From Paenibacillus sp. XY044 (GTDB lineage: Bacteria; Bacillota; Bacilli; Paenibacillales; Paenibacillaceae): a stretch of DNA of 64,000 nucleotides. The stretch is taken from NCBI RefSeq assembly GCF_002257645.1, contig NZ_NQMO01000013.1, positions 1 through 64,000 of the forward strand. The letters run 5' to 3'. Position numbers and translations under genes: made by a program. Shown piece after piece: positions 52,412-60,883 of the stretch. The stretch's first letter is position 1, and every line of letters begins with the position of its first letter. Under the pieces are notes generated by a model. That model worked only from the letters and a program-made list of their open reading frames with translations, made no database searches and was not told where the DNA came from.

Positions 52412-52584
52412 CCGCTCGGATTCACCAGTGCTGTATTACCCCGAAAGCGACGCAATCGAATCTCTTTTCTCAATGCAGATCGGGCAGCAGGAATATTTCC
52501 TTCCCCTCCGATGATCGTCCGGACCCAAAAAGCAACACCGCTTGTGGCATGGCATGAACATATCCTAGTCAATCGGCCTGCAAT

Positions 52585-52639
52585 ATAGATTGAACTAAAG
52601 AAACGAATGTACTAATGAATGTACTTTAGTTCAATCTAT
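52585..52639. promoter_or_regulatory. Perfect 16-bp inverted repeat upstream of the OPT gene
   Basis: ATAGATTGAACTAAAG (52585-52600) and CTTTAGTTCAATCTAT (52624-52639) are perfect inverted copies around a 23-base loop. There is no T run, so it is not a terminator. It lies 37 bases before the start codon, where it could be an operator for a dimeric regulator (PucR is the obvious candidate) or a large leader hairpin. The rest of the 52412-52584 gap shows no convincing promoter. Confidence 0.7.
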
Positions 52640-52676
52640 CTAACGAGTGAAATTCATATATATTGGAGGCGTTATC

Positions 52677-54287
52677 ATGAGCGAAGTAAAACACGAAGCA
52701 GAACAAGCAGGCGGCAAAGAAAAGCACCCCAGCATTTTTGAGCCCTTCGGCTTAATACTCAACATCGTTACCGGCATCCTGGGTGCTATCGTCGGGATAC
52801 AGATCGTTACCACGCTTGGTGTTACGCCAAATACGGCCATCATCGGTGCGCTGGTGGCGATGCTCATCGCGAGGATTCCGATCGCGGTCTTTAAAAAATA
52901 CAAGTCGGTGCACCGGCAAAACATGGTCCAGACCTCGATATCCTCGGCAACGTTCGGGGCGGCCAACAGTTTGTTTATTCCGATCGGCATTCCGTTCGTG
53001 ATGGGGGAGACAAAACTCATCGTACCGATGCTGATCGGCGCGGCCATGGCCATGTTCGTGGATGCGGCGCTGTTGTACAAGCTGTTCGACTCGAAGCTGT
53101 TCCCGGCATCGGGAACGTGGGCACCAGGCGTGGCGACAGCCGAATCGATCATTGCCGGCGATAAGGGCGGCAAGCGTGCCGGACTGCTGGGCGTCGGGAC
53201 GGTGCTAGGTCTCATCGGTTCCTATTTCCACATTTCGATGTCGGCCTTCGGCGTCGCCTTTATCGGCAACATTTGGGCGCTCAGCATGTTCGGCATCGGT
53301 CTTCTGATCCGCCAATATTCCATTCCGTGGTTCAACATTGACGTGGAAGCCCTGTATATCGCCCACGGCGTCATGATCGGCGCAGGAATCGTCGCCCTCG
53401 TTCAAGCCGCGATCCTGATTTTCAAGCGGCCGAAAAGAGCGGAGGGAGAAGCCGACGACTCGAAGTACACTCGCACGGAGCGTGAAGCGAGACGTTCCTT
53501 GGGACTGGGCTTTGTCGCTTACCTGATCATTGCACTCATCATTGCCATCATCGGTGGCCTGATGACGAAGATGTCCCTCGGCATGCTGATAGGTTTTCTG
53601 TTCTTTGCGGCCTTTGCCGCGTTTGTGCACGAAATTATCGTCGGCATCGCGGCCATGCATTCCGGCTGGTTCCCGGCCTTTGCCGTCGCGTTCATTACGC
53701 TCTTGTTCGGCATGCTGATCGGCTTTCCGCCGGTCGCGCTGGCTCTGCTGGCCGGATTTAGCGCCGCTACAGGCCCGGCGTTTGCGGACATGGGATACGA
53801 CCTGAAAACCGGGTACATTTTGCGCGGCAACGGGGAAGATCCCGAATTTGAAAAACGGGGCAGAAAACAGCAGTATATGACAGGCATGATCGCTTTCGGC
53901 GTGGCCGTCATCGTTGTTGCACTGACGTATAATTCCTATTTCTCGCAAAAGCTCGTTCCGCCGATCGATACGGTCTACGTATCGACGATTCAAGCGGGAA
54001 CCTCGGGCGACGTGGCGATGAAGCTGCTGCTTTGGGCCATTCCGGGCGCAATTCTACAGCTCGTCGGCGGCGCCAAACGCCAGATCGGCGTCATGTTCGC
54101 TACAGGCCTGCTCATTGCGACACCGAACGCCTGCTGGGCTGTCCTGGCGGGTCTGCTGATCCGGATCGTCGTCTTGAAGGTAAAAGGCAAGGAAGCCGAG
54201 ACGCCGATGAGTATCCTGGCGGCCGGTTTTATCGCAGGGGACGCACTGTACAGCTTCTTTAACTCGATATTCAAAATCAGAAAGTAG
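52677..54287 (+). CDS. OPT/YSL-family oligopeptide transporter
   Basis: A 536-residue membrane protein with about 12-14 hydrophobic segments. OPT features are HPSIFEPFGLILNIVTGI near 17, a conserved substrate-region block with SISSATFGAANSLFIPIG near 89, TGPAFADMGYDLKTGYILRG near 360, and the late GGAKRQIGVMFATGLLI near 462. OPT proteins import peptides or metal chelates using protons. ATG 52677 is 7 bases after GGAGG. It is the only transporter of the cluster and stands first in the DUF917-DUF1177 operon, so it should bring in the substrate. Confidence 0.85.
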   Translation: MSEVKHEAEQAGGKEKHPSIFEPFGLILNIVTGILGAIVGIQIVTTLGVTPNTAIIGALVAMLIARIPIAVFKKYKSVHRQNMVQTSISSATFGAANSLFIPIGIPFVMGETKLIVPMLIGAAMAMFVDAALLYKLFDSKLFPASGTWAPGVATAESIIAGDKGGKRAGLLGVGTVLGLIGSYFHISMSAFGVAFIGNIWALSMFGIGLLIRQYSIPWFNIDVEALYIAHGVMIGAGIVALVQAAILIFKRPKRAEGEADDSKYTRTEREARRSLGLGFVAYLIIALIIAIIGGLMTKMSLGMLIGFLFFAAFAAFVHEIIVGIAAMHSGWFPAFAVAFITLLFGMLIGFPPVALALLAGFSAATGPAFADMGYDLKTGYILRGNGEDPEFEKRGRKQQYMTGMIAFGVAVIVVALTYNSYFSQKLVPPIDTVYVSTIQAGTSGDVAMKLLLWAIPGAILQLVGGAKRQIGVMFATGLLIATPNACWAVLAGLLIRIVVLKVKGKEAETPMSILAAGFIAGDALYSFFNSIFKIRK

Positions 54288-54300
54288 GTGCGAATTACCA

Positions 54301-55359
54301 ATGGCACGTATACCTTTGGATGAAAAAATGATGGAGAGCGCCGTTTATGGCGGCGCGGTACTAGGCGGCGGCGGGGGTGGCTGGATCGAGGAAGGCCTTC
54401 AGATCGGCCGGCTCGCGCTCGAGCTGGGGCAGCCTGAGCTGCGGACCATCGACGAGTTCGCCGATGACGACACGCTTGTTACCGTATCGCTGGTCGGTGC
54501 CCCTGGGGCAAAGGATAAGTATCTGAAGCCCATTCACTACTCCAAAGCGCTGGACATGCTGGCCGGCTTGCTCGGTCAGCCGATCTCGGCCATTCACACC
54601 AACGAGAACGGAGCCGGCACAACGGTCAACGGATGGCTGCAATCAGTCATCACGGGAATTCCGCTGGTCGACTTCGCCTGCAACGGCAGGGCGCATCCGA
54701 CAGGAACGATGGGCGCGCTGAATTTGACCGAAGTGGAAGATTACGTATCCCACCAGACGGCCATCGGCGGCAAAGGCGACAATTATTTGGAGTTCAGCAT
54801 CTCGGGCTCCCTAGGCAAAGCGGCGTCGATGGTCCGCAAAGCGTCCGTTGAAGCGGGCGGCCTGGTCGCTGTGGCGAGAAATCCGGTGACCGCAGCCTAT
54901 GCGAAGCAGAACGGCGCCCCAGGGGCCATTTCGCAGGCCATCGTGGTCGGGCAGGCGCTGCTCGGCGCCAAAGGCGAAGCGGCCATCGAGGCGGTTGTCG
55001 GCAAGCTAGGCGGCCGGATCGTTGCAGCCGGAGAAGTGACGGATTTCGAAATCGAGACGACGGGCGGATTCGATGTCGGGACGGTATGGATCGACGGGTT
55101 CGAAATGACGTTCTGGAATGAATATATGACGCTGGAAAAGGACGGGGAACGCTTCGCGACATTCCCGGACCTGATCATGACCCTGGACGCCAAGTCAGCC
55201 AGGCCGATCGTCACCGCCGCTTTGGAGAAGGGACAACAGCTCGCCGTGATTGTCGTGCCGAAGGAGAAGCTGCTGCTCAGCAGCACGATGCGCAACAAGA
55301 AGTTGATGCTGCCGGTGGAAGACATTATCAAGAAGCCGGTTTTGGACTATTTGTTCTAA
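54301..55359 (+). CDS. DUF917-family protein (S-methyl-thiohydantoin desulfurase-like)
   Basis: A 352-residue cytosolic protein. The N-terminal glycine-rich motif GGAVLGGGGGGW (17-28) and ENGAGTTVNGW, CNGRAHPTGTMG and the later VTDFEIETTGGFDVGTVWI are DUF917 hallmarks. The family has been connected with a metal-dependent desulfurase acting on S-methyl thiohydantoin in ergothioneine-type degradation, and it often lies next to hydantoinase genes. It follows the OPT gene by 13 bases. By family and context it may act on a hydantoin-like ring, but the exact reaction is unknown. Confidence 0.82.
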   Translation: MARIPLDEKMMESAVYGGAVLGGGGGGWIEEGLQIGRLALELGQPELRTIDEFADDDTLVTVSLVGAPGAKDKYLKPIHYSKALDMLAGLLGQPISAIHTNENGAGTTVNGWLQSVITGIPLVDFACNGRAHPTGTMGALNLTEVEDYVSHQTAIGGKGDNYLEFSISGSLGKAASMVRKASVEAGGLVAVARNPVTAAYAKQNGAPGAISQAIVVGQALLGAKGEAAIEAVVGKLGGRIVAAGEVTDFEIETTGGFDVGTVWIDGFEMTFWNEYMTLEKDGERFATFPDLIMTLDAKSARPIVTAALEKGQQLAVIVVPKEKLLLSSTMRNKKLMLPVEDIIKKPVLDYLF

Positions 55360-55411
55360 TGTTACGGAGAAGACACCTGCACAACAGACAGAATATGGAG
55401 GTAATGGACGT

Positions 55412-56347
55412 ATGACACTCAAACAAACGATGATTTCGCTGGATGCGATGGATGATGGCTATGTAACGGGAGAGAAGGTCAAAGCACTGTTCGCCGATTA
55501 TTCGGAGGTTTCCACCCACGTACAAAAAGTAACGGGTGAAAAAGGAAGCACCGATTTTATTAAAATCGTCATTCCGGGAACCGAGGGCAAGTCGAGGGGC
55601 GGTTCCGTTCCGACCCTTGGCATCGTCGGACGGCTTGGCGGCATCGGCGCCCGTCCGAGCCGGACGGGACTCGTCTCCGATGCCGACGGGGCCGTAGCGG
55701 CGGTTGCTTCCGCGCTTAAGCTGGCGGATATGCAGGTGAAGGGAGACCGCCTAAAAGGCGACGTCATCGTGACGACGCATATTTGCCCGGATGCTCCAAC
55801 CCGTCCGCATGAGCCGGTTGATTTTATGGACTCGCCGGTCGATATCGGTGCGATGAACGCCCATGAGGTGCTGCCGGAGATGGATGCTGTCCTCTCGATC
55901 GACACGACGAAGGGCAACCGCGTGATCAACCATAAAGGCTTCGCCATTTCGCCGACCGTTAAGGAAGGTTATATTTTGCGGGTGAGCGAGGACCTGCTGC
56001 GCATTATGGAAATGACGACAGGACTGCTGCCGGTGACGTTTCCGATCACCATGCAGGACATTACGCCTTACGGCAACGACTTGTACCACATCAATTCGAT
56101 CCTGCAGCCTGCCGTAGCCACCTCGGCACCGGTCGTTGGGGTAGCTGTCACGGCGCAGTCGGTCGTGCCGGGCTGCGGCACGGGGGCCAGCCACGAGATC
56201 GACATTGCCGCCGCCGTTCGCTTTGCGGTGGAAGTCGCCAAGGAGGTAACGAACGGTACGTGCGCGTTTTATGATTCGGAAGAATATGACCGGTTCGTCA
56301 AGCTGTACGGTTCGATGAAGGTGCTGCAAACGGCGGGGAATGCCTGA
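55412..56347 (+). CDS. DUF1177-family protein
   Basis: A 311-residue cytosolic protein. Notable motifs are HICPDAPTRPHEPVDFMDSP near 121, with His, Asp and Cys residues that could bind metal, SIDTTKGNRVINHKGFAISP near 167 and a C-terminal SVVPGCGTGASHEIDIAAAV near 250. The overall pattern recalls metallopeptidases of the M20/M42 kind, but no certain match was made. It follows the DUF917 gene by 52 bases, with GGAGG before the ATG, and ends at a terminator. Its constant linkage to OPT and DUF917 suggests a role in breaking down the imported compound. Confidence 0.78.
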   Translation: MTLKQTMISLDAMDDGYVTGEKVKALFADYSEVSTHVQKVTGEKGSTDFIKIVIPGTEGKSRGGSVPTLGIVGRLGGIGARPSRTGLVSDADGAVAAVASALKLADMQVKGDRLKGDVIVTTHICPDAPTRPHEPVDFMDSPVDIGAMNAHEVLPEMDAVLSIDTTKGNRVINHKGFAISPTVKEGYILRVSEDLLRIMEMTTGLLPVTFPITMQDITPYGNDLYHINSILQPAVATSAPVVGVAVTAQSVVPGCGTGASHEIDIAAAVRFAVEVAKEVTNGTCAFYDSEEYDRFVKLYGSMKVLQTAGNA

Positions 56348-56356
56348 GTCATCACG

Positions 56357-56393
56357 GAAAAGGGAAGAGGCCAAGGGCCGTCTTCCCTTTTTG
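56357..56393 (+). terminator. Terminator after DUF1177
   Basis: AAAAGGGAAGA pairs with TCTTCCCTTTTT, with GGCC/GGCC inside. It splits the cluster into two transcription units, OPT-DUF917-DUF1177 and aroM-like onward. Confidence 0.85.
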
Positions 56394-56612
56394 AAGATAT
56401 AACAAAGTATCATCTTCGAAAGACTGTGCTTCCTTATATCGCAAGAAAAACTTCCGCTAGATGCGGTCTGGCTTCATTGAGGGCACGTCGTTAGACGTTT
56501 TTCTTATCAGGCAGGCGGTTACGATTCAATCATGATATAACAGAGGATCACGGACCGCGTGAAATGGGGAAGCTTCATTCGATATTGATCATGTTGGAGG
56601 AGGACAAGCCGT

Positions 56613-57284
56613 ATGACGAAACTGGGTGTAATTACGATCGGGCAGGCGCCGCGGAAGGACGTTACGCCGATTTTAGAAGCGCATCTGCCAAGCCGGGTGG
56701 ACATTGTCCAGGCCGGAGTGCTGGACGGAATGACCAAGGAAGAAATCGACGCAAAGCTGAAGCCGGAGGAAGGGGATCATACGCTCACCTCGCGGTTAAC
56801 GACAGGGCAGTCGGTCGTCATGGGAAGAAGCAAAATGCAGCCGCTCCTTCAGCAAAAAATTTATGCTATGGAAGAGCAGGGCATCCGGCAGATTTTACTG
56901 CTATGTACAGGCGTTTTTCCGGGACTTGCGACCCGATCTTCCTATTTGATCGAGCCGGATCATATTATTCCCCCGGCAGTGAAAGCCATGGTCGGCCCAA
57001 GACGCTTGGGCGTTATCGTCCCGCTTGAAGAGCAGAAGGACAGCATGAAGACAAAGTTTGAGCCCTATGGGCTTCATCCGGTGTTTGCCGTTGCCTCGCC
57101 ATACATTTTTAATGAAGGAAATTTTGAAGCCGCCGCACGTGCGCTGATGGACCAGACAGACCTGATCCTGCTGGACTGCATGGGGTACACGGAGGAAGCG
57201 CGCCGAATCGTGGCCGAAGCCTCCGGCTTGCCGGTCATCCTGTCGAATGCTATTATGGCTAAAATCGTATCGGAAATGATTTGA
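56613..57284 (+). CDS. AroM-family protein
   Basis: A 223-residue protein starting with LGVITIGQAPRKDVTP, the AroM signature. Racemase-like cysteines are seen in LLLCTGVFPG near 95 and LLDCMGYTEEA near 184, so it belongs to the same two-cysteine fold as Asp/Glu racemases. ATG 56613 follows GGAGGAGG. The 265-base gap upstream contains the DUF1177 terminator, a small hairpin ACGTC/GACGT with T run near 56488, and little else. AroM is named for linkage to aroL in E. coli, but its reaction is not established. Here it accompanies a second racemase-like protein. Confidence 0.82.
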   Translation: MTKLGVITIGQAPRKDVTPILEAHLPSRVDIVQAGVLDGMTKEEIDAKLKPEEGDHTLTSRLTTGQSVVMGRSKMQPLLQQKIYAMEEQGIRQILLLCTGVFPGLATRSSYLIEPDHIIPPAVKAMVGPRRLGVIVPLEEQKDSMKTKFEPYGLHPVFAVASPYIFNEGNFEAAARALMDQTDLILLDCMGYTEEARRIVAEASGLPVILSNAIMAKIVSEMI

Positions 57285-57329
57285 GCCGGTCGAGAGCCTA
57301 TTTTTCATAAGGAAGGAAGCTGTTTCGCA

Positions 57330-58280
57330 ATGAATGAAAAGATCGTTGAAATCAGTATGAACACGTTGGCCGATTGCCTTGGCTTGAAATCCGGAGAGAC
57401 TTTCCTGGTCGTTACCGATGAGAGCCGGAAGGAGCTGGCCGAAGCGTTGCACGAAGCTGGAAAGCGCCTTGGTGCCGAGTCGATGCTGGCGGTCATGAAG
57501 GAGCGCGCAAAGTCGGGGGAGGAGCCGCCTAAGGCGATCGCGGCCGCCATGGCCAAAGCACAGGTCGTGGTGTGCATTACGAAGCATTCGCTGACGCATA
57601 CGCAGGCCCGCAAGCAGGCTGCAGCTGCCGGCGCGCGTCTGGCCACGATGCCGGGCATCACCGAGGACATGTTCCTGGAAGGCGCCATTGCTGCCGATTA
57701 TACGCAGGTCAAGGCGCTGACCGAGAAAGTGACGGAAATGCTGACAGGCGCCCAAACGGTGCGCATCGAAAAGGACGGTCGTTCGCTGGAATTTTCCATC
57801 CAGGGACGGGACGGGGTGCCCAGCACGGGCATGTACCTGGAGCCGGGACAATCCGGAAACCTGCCTTCGGGTGAAGCCTATATCGCTCCGGTCGAAGGAA
57901 CGGCTGAAGGTCAAATCGTCGTGGACGGCTCCATTGCCGGCATTGGCAAGCTGTCGGGCCCGATCGTGCTGACCGTGGAAAAGGGCCGTCTGATCGCGGC
58001 CGAAGGCGGACCGGAGGGTGAGAAGCTGCTGCAGATGCTCGGCGATGGGGACGGCCGCTCGCTCGGGGAGTTCGGCATCGGCACGAACGAGAAGGCCCGC
58101 ATCACCGGCGTCGTGCTGGAAGACGAGAAGGTATACCGCACCATTCACGTGGCCTTCGGCAGCAACAACACGTTCGGCGGCGTCGTAGCCGCAGGCGTGC
58201 ATATCGATTGCGTCGTCGGCAAGCCGGATGTGTATCTGGACGGCCGTCAAATCATGAAGAACGGGGAATTGAACGGCTGA
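57330..58280 (+). CDS. M29 aminopeptidase/NicX-like metalloprotein
   Basis: A 316-residue protein of the AmpS/NicX superfamily, which includes M29 leucyl aminopeptidases and 2,5-dihydroxypyridine dioxygenase. Supporting blocks are LGLKSGETFLVVTDES near 18, PSGEAYIAPVEGTAEGQIVV near 185, and a metal-site-like tail EFGIGTNEKARITGVVLEDE near 250 with HVAFGSNNTFGG near 273. The canonical M29 proteins are about 400 residues, so this is the short branch. ATG 57330 follows AAGGAAGC. It may release amino acids from an intermediate or open a ring. Confidence 0.75.
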   Translation: MNEKIVEISMNTLADCLGLKSGETFLVVTDESRKELAEALHEAGKRLGAESMLAVMKERAKSGEEPPKAIAAAMAKAQVVVCITKHSLTHTQARKQAAAAGARLATMPGITEDMFLEGAIAADYTQVKALTEKVTEMLTGAQTVRIEKDGRSLEFSIQGRDGVPSTGMYLEPGQSGNLPSGEAYIAPVEGTAEGQIVVDGSIAGIGKLSGPIVLTVEKGRLIAAEGGPEGEKLLQMLGDGDGRSLGEFGIGTNEKARITGVVLEDEKVYRTIHVAFGSNNTFGGVVAAGVHIDCVVGKPDVYLDGRQIMKNGELNG

Positions 58281-58327
58281 ACCCTTTAGTTTTTACGGAA
58301 TGCACATCGCATTAGGGGGGGAGAAAC

Positions 58328-59200
58328 ATGAGCCAAAACATGAGCCGAAACATGATACCAAACCGCTTCGAGTTGGAGGGAAGCCTGCCGGACGAAACGC
58401 AGCTGAACGGGACGATCCGAGTCCTGACAAGCCATGAGTCCGTCCGGGGTTTTACGCCGGAGAAGGTGCCGCCGGGCGCGCTCGATGCGATCCTGACGTC
58501 TGCCAGAAGCGCGCCTACTTCCTCCAACCTGCAGGCATACAGCATCATCGTTGTCCGGGATGCGGACCGTAAATCGCGAATTTCGGCTTTGTCCGGCCAT
58601 CAGGCGTTTATCCAGGAAGCGCCGGTAATGCTGATCTTCTGCGCGGACATCCATCGGCTCAAATACGTTACCCAACAGCAGGGCTACGTCTTTAAAGCGG
58701 ACACGCTGGAGATGTTCCTGCTGTCTTCCGTCGATGCCGCGCTGGCGATGCAGAACGCCCTGGTCGCTGCCGAAGCGCTCGGCTATGCCGCCGTCCCGGT
58801 CGGTTCTGTCCGCAACCACCCGGAGGAACTGGCGAAAGAACTTGGCCTTCCTGAAGGGATGTTCGCCGTGGTCGGATTGTCGGTAGGCCATGAGCGTGAA
58901 GGCGTACGCAGAGGGGTTAAACCCCGCTTGCCTAAGGGCGTTACGGTTCATGAAGAGCAGTATTCGGACGCAGCTTTGGACGATGGGCTGAAAGCTTACG
59001 ATGAGCAAATGATCGCACGCCGTTCGTACGACGGCCGCCGGGTCTCGATTGCCGGCGAGCCGGAAAAGGAGGGGGCGGACTATGGCTGGTGCGAGCACAC
59101 GGCCAGGCGCTGCACAAGACCGGAGACGATTGCGGCATCGTCAAGCTTAAGAGAGAATTTGCGGGAAGTTCTGCTGCAGAGAGGATTTGCCTTGCGTTAG
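58328..59200 (+). CDS. NfsA-type NAD(P)H-dependent flavin oxidoreductase
   Basis: FMN-dependent nitroreductase-fold enzyme of 290 residues. The FMN-binding pattern is SHESVRGFTPEKVP then SARSAPTSSNLQAYSIIVV at about 37-77. SSVDAALAMQNALVAAEALGY near 137 and VPVGSVRNHPEELAKELGLP near 158 are typical of NfsA/FRP proteins. ATG 58328 follows AGGGGGGGAG. Together with the smaller nitroreductase 19 bases downstream it supplies a redox step to the cluster. Its natural substrate is not evident. Confidence 0.88.
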   Translation: MSQNMSRNMIPNRFELEGSLPDETQLNGTIRVLTSHESVRGFTPEKVPPGALDAILTSARSAPTSSNLQAYSIIVVRDADRKSRISALSGHQAFIQEAPVMLIFCADIHRLKYVTQQQGYVFKADTLEMFLLSSVDAALAMQNALVAAEALGYAAVPVGSVRNHPEELAKELGLPEGMFAVVGLSVGHEREGVRRGVKPRLPKGVTVHEEQYSDAALDDGLKAYDEQMIARRSYDGRRVSIAGEPEKEGADYGWCEHTARRCTRPETIAASSSLRENLREVLLQRGFALR

Positions 59201-59219
59201 GCGAGAGGGGGACAACACC

Positions 59220-59741
59220 ATGAATGTACTGGAAACCATCAAAGCACGGCGCAGTGCGCGTTCTTTTGCCGACGAGCGGCTCGCGCCGCATATCGTGGAG
59301 GCGATCGAGGAAGCCATTCTCCACAGTCCGTCGGCAAGCAACGCTCAGGAATCGCATTTTGTCATCGTTCAGGACGAGGTCCAAATCCGGCGAATCAAGC
59401 GGTTTGCGCAGGGACTGTCGGGACGGCCGGCGGCAGTGGTCGTTCTCTGCAGCAATCATGCGGAAGCGCTGGCGCGGGGCGGAGCAGACAGTGCGGACAC
59501 GCTGCGGTTTATTAATTTGGGCGTCGCCGCTTCCGCCATTATGCTGACCGCTCAATCCCTAGGCGCGTCCAGCTGTCCTGTCCGTTCGTTCCACGCACCG
59601 TCCATAGCCGCGATCGCCGGTTTGCCTGAGGGAGTCCGGCCGGAGCTTCTAATCAGCCTCGGTTACGCCGATAAGCCGCCGCGTCCGAAAACGTCGAAGC
59701 CGCCGAAGGAGATGATTTCATTTGAACGCTACGGAAGCTAA
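59220..59741 (+). CDS. Nitroreductase-fold flavoprotein
   Basis: A 173-residue member of the small nitroreductase family. IKARRSARSFADERLAPHIV near 7 and HSPSASNAQESHFVIVQ near 36 form the FMN site. LGVAASAIMLTAQSLGASSC near 102 and GLPEGVRPELLISLGY near 140 complete the fold. ATG 59220 follows GAGGGGGA. It ends 20 bases inside the next gene. Two nitroreductase-fold proteins in tandem could act as a pair on one substrate or make a mixed dimer. Confidence 0.85.
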   Translation: MNVLETIKARRSARSFADERLAPHIVEAIEEAILHSPSASNAQESHFVIVQDEVQIRRIKRFAQGLSGRPAAVVVLCSNHAEALARGGADSADTLRFINLGVAASAIMLTAQSLGASSCPVRSFHAPSIAAIAGLPEGVRPELLISLGYADKPPRPKTSKPPKEMISFERYGS

Positions 59742-60045
59742 CCTAAGGGCCGGTGATATGCGGGAGCAGCTGCTGGATTTTGCGGCCTATGTGTTGACCA
59801 GCGCCCATGCACTCTACCGCGAGCCCCAGTCCTACGGCCCAATGCGGCTGGCGGATACGCTGGAGAAGGGGCTGGAGCTGCTGCAAGCCGCCGGGATTCG
59901 GGATGAAACGGTGGACAAAGCCATGGAAGCGGTCCGCGAATCCCGGCCGCTGTCCATGACGGACCCCGAAGGCTTTGCCGGCGCTTTGGACCGGGCGATC
60001 GCCGTGCTGGTAAAAGCCACGCTCGAGGGGAAGCCCGAAGCTTGA
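59722..60045 (+). CDS. DUF6092-like small protein
   Basis: A 107-residue helical, cytosolic protein (DMREQLLDFAAYVLTSAHAL, GPMRLADTLEKGLELLQAAG). TTG 59722 follows AAGGAGATGA by about 9 bases and overlaps the nitroreductase end by 20 bases, so expression is coupled. It resembles the DUF6092 group from memory. Last gene of the cluster, before a terminator. It may be an assembly or accessory factor; nothing shows catalytic residues. Confidence 0.65.
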   Translation: MNATEANLRAGDMREQLLDFAAYVLTSAHALYREPQSYGPMRLADTLEKGLELLQAAGIRDETVDKAMEAVRESRPLSMTDPEGFAGALDRAIAVLVKATLEGKPEA

Positions 60046-60084
60046 ATACCTTCGCCACAGCGAAGAAAAGCCGATATTTAATAC

Positions 60085-60123
60085 TACACCGCAGTCCGGC
60101 TGGCCGGCTCTGCGGTGTTTTTC
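60085..60123 (+). terminator. Terminator of the aroM-like to DUF6092 unit
   Basis: ACACCGCAG pairs with CTGCGGTGT, with GCCGG-type pairing inside, and TTTTTC follows. Confidence 0.88.
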
Positions 60124-60200
60124 GTCATGCGGGCCATTATAATAAAAGCATGACAACTTATTTATAGAAAATGAACGATAATGAAGGAGACCAGCGAACG

Positions 60201-60764
60201 ATGCAGCATCAGGTGACGGAACATTGGAATGAAGCGATGTGGCAGCAGGCGGAGCCGATCTATGAGGAGGCTTTTCCGGAGCATGGGCGGAAAACGAAAT
60301 CGATCGTCATGCGCATGTTTGAAAGGGGACTGTGTGCACTGCACGTCTGGAACGACGGACAAGCCGCTGCAGCCATGGCCCTGACCGGCATGGATGCCAA
60401 GGAAAACCTGCTGGTCATCGATTACATTGCCGTACGGGGAAGTCTCAGGGGACGGGGCGCCGGTCTCGCATGCCTGCAGGACTTACGGGAATGGGCCCGC
60501 AGCAAGCGCTGCAGAGGCATCGTGATTGAAGCAGAAGCCGATCCATCGGAGGAAAACGCCGGCAGAATCGCCTTTTGGGAAAAGGCGGGGTTTACACAGG
60601 CGGCATACGTGCATTCGTATATTTGGGTACCGGAAACGTATCGGGCGATGTACCTCAGCCTGGATCCCGCCCATCCCGTCGAGTCGCATGACGGTGGTGA
60701 GGAACTGTTTAAGTCGATCCTGCGTTTTCACGAAAAGGCATACCGCCGTCCGAACCCGTCTTGA
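60201..60764 (+). CDS. GNAT-family N-acetyltransferase
   Basis: Acetyl-CoA-dependent acyltransferase of 187 residues. Motif A VRGSLRGRGAGLACLQDLRE near 81 contains the pyrophosphate-binding RGRGAG, and FWEKAGFTQ near 128 is motif B. ATG 60201 lies 11 bases from AAGGAG; an ATG ten codons earlier has no site. It stands alone between the catabolic cluster and rarA. Acceptor substrate unknown. Confidence 0.82.
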   Translation: MQHQVTEHWNEAMWQQAEPIYEEAFPEHGRKTKSIVMRMFERGLCALHVWNDGQAAAAMALTGMDAKENLLVIDYIAVRGSLRGRGAGLACLQDLREWARSKRCRGIVIEAEADPSEENAGRIAFWEKAGFTQAAYVHSYIWVPETYRAMYLSLDPAHPVESHDGGEELFKSILRFHEKAYRRPNPS

Positions 60765-60883
60765 GCTCGCCCCCGTTCTCACAGAAGAGAAGGAAATGAA
60801 CTCTCCCGGCCGGGTATGGTATGATAGAAGAACAGCTATGTTCCGCAGGGACATGCATTTTAGACTTCAAGGACGTGAATAGA

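Noticed and set aside
52545..52566. Possible sigma-54 promoter (TGGCATGGCATGAAC) before the OPT gene
   Set aside because: The -12 TTGC element is missing, and PucR-type regulators do not work with sigma-54.
56901..58250. A 449-codon open frame on the minus strand
   Set aside because: It is antisense to the AroM-like and M29/NicX-like genes, has no family match and no ribosome site of note.
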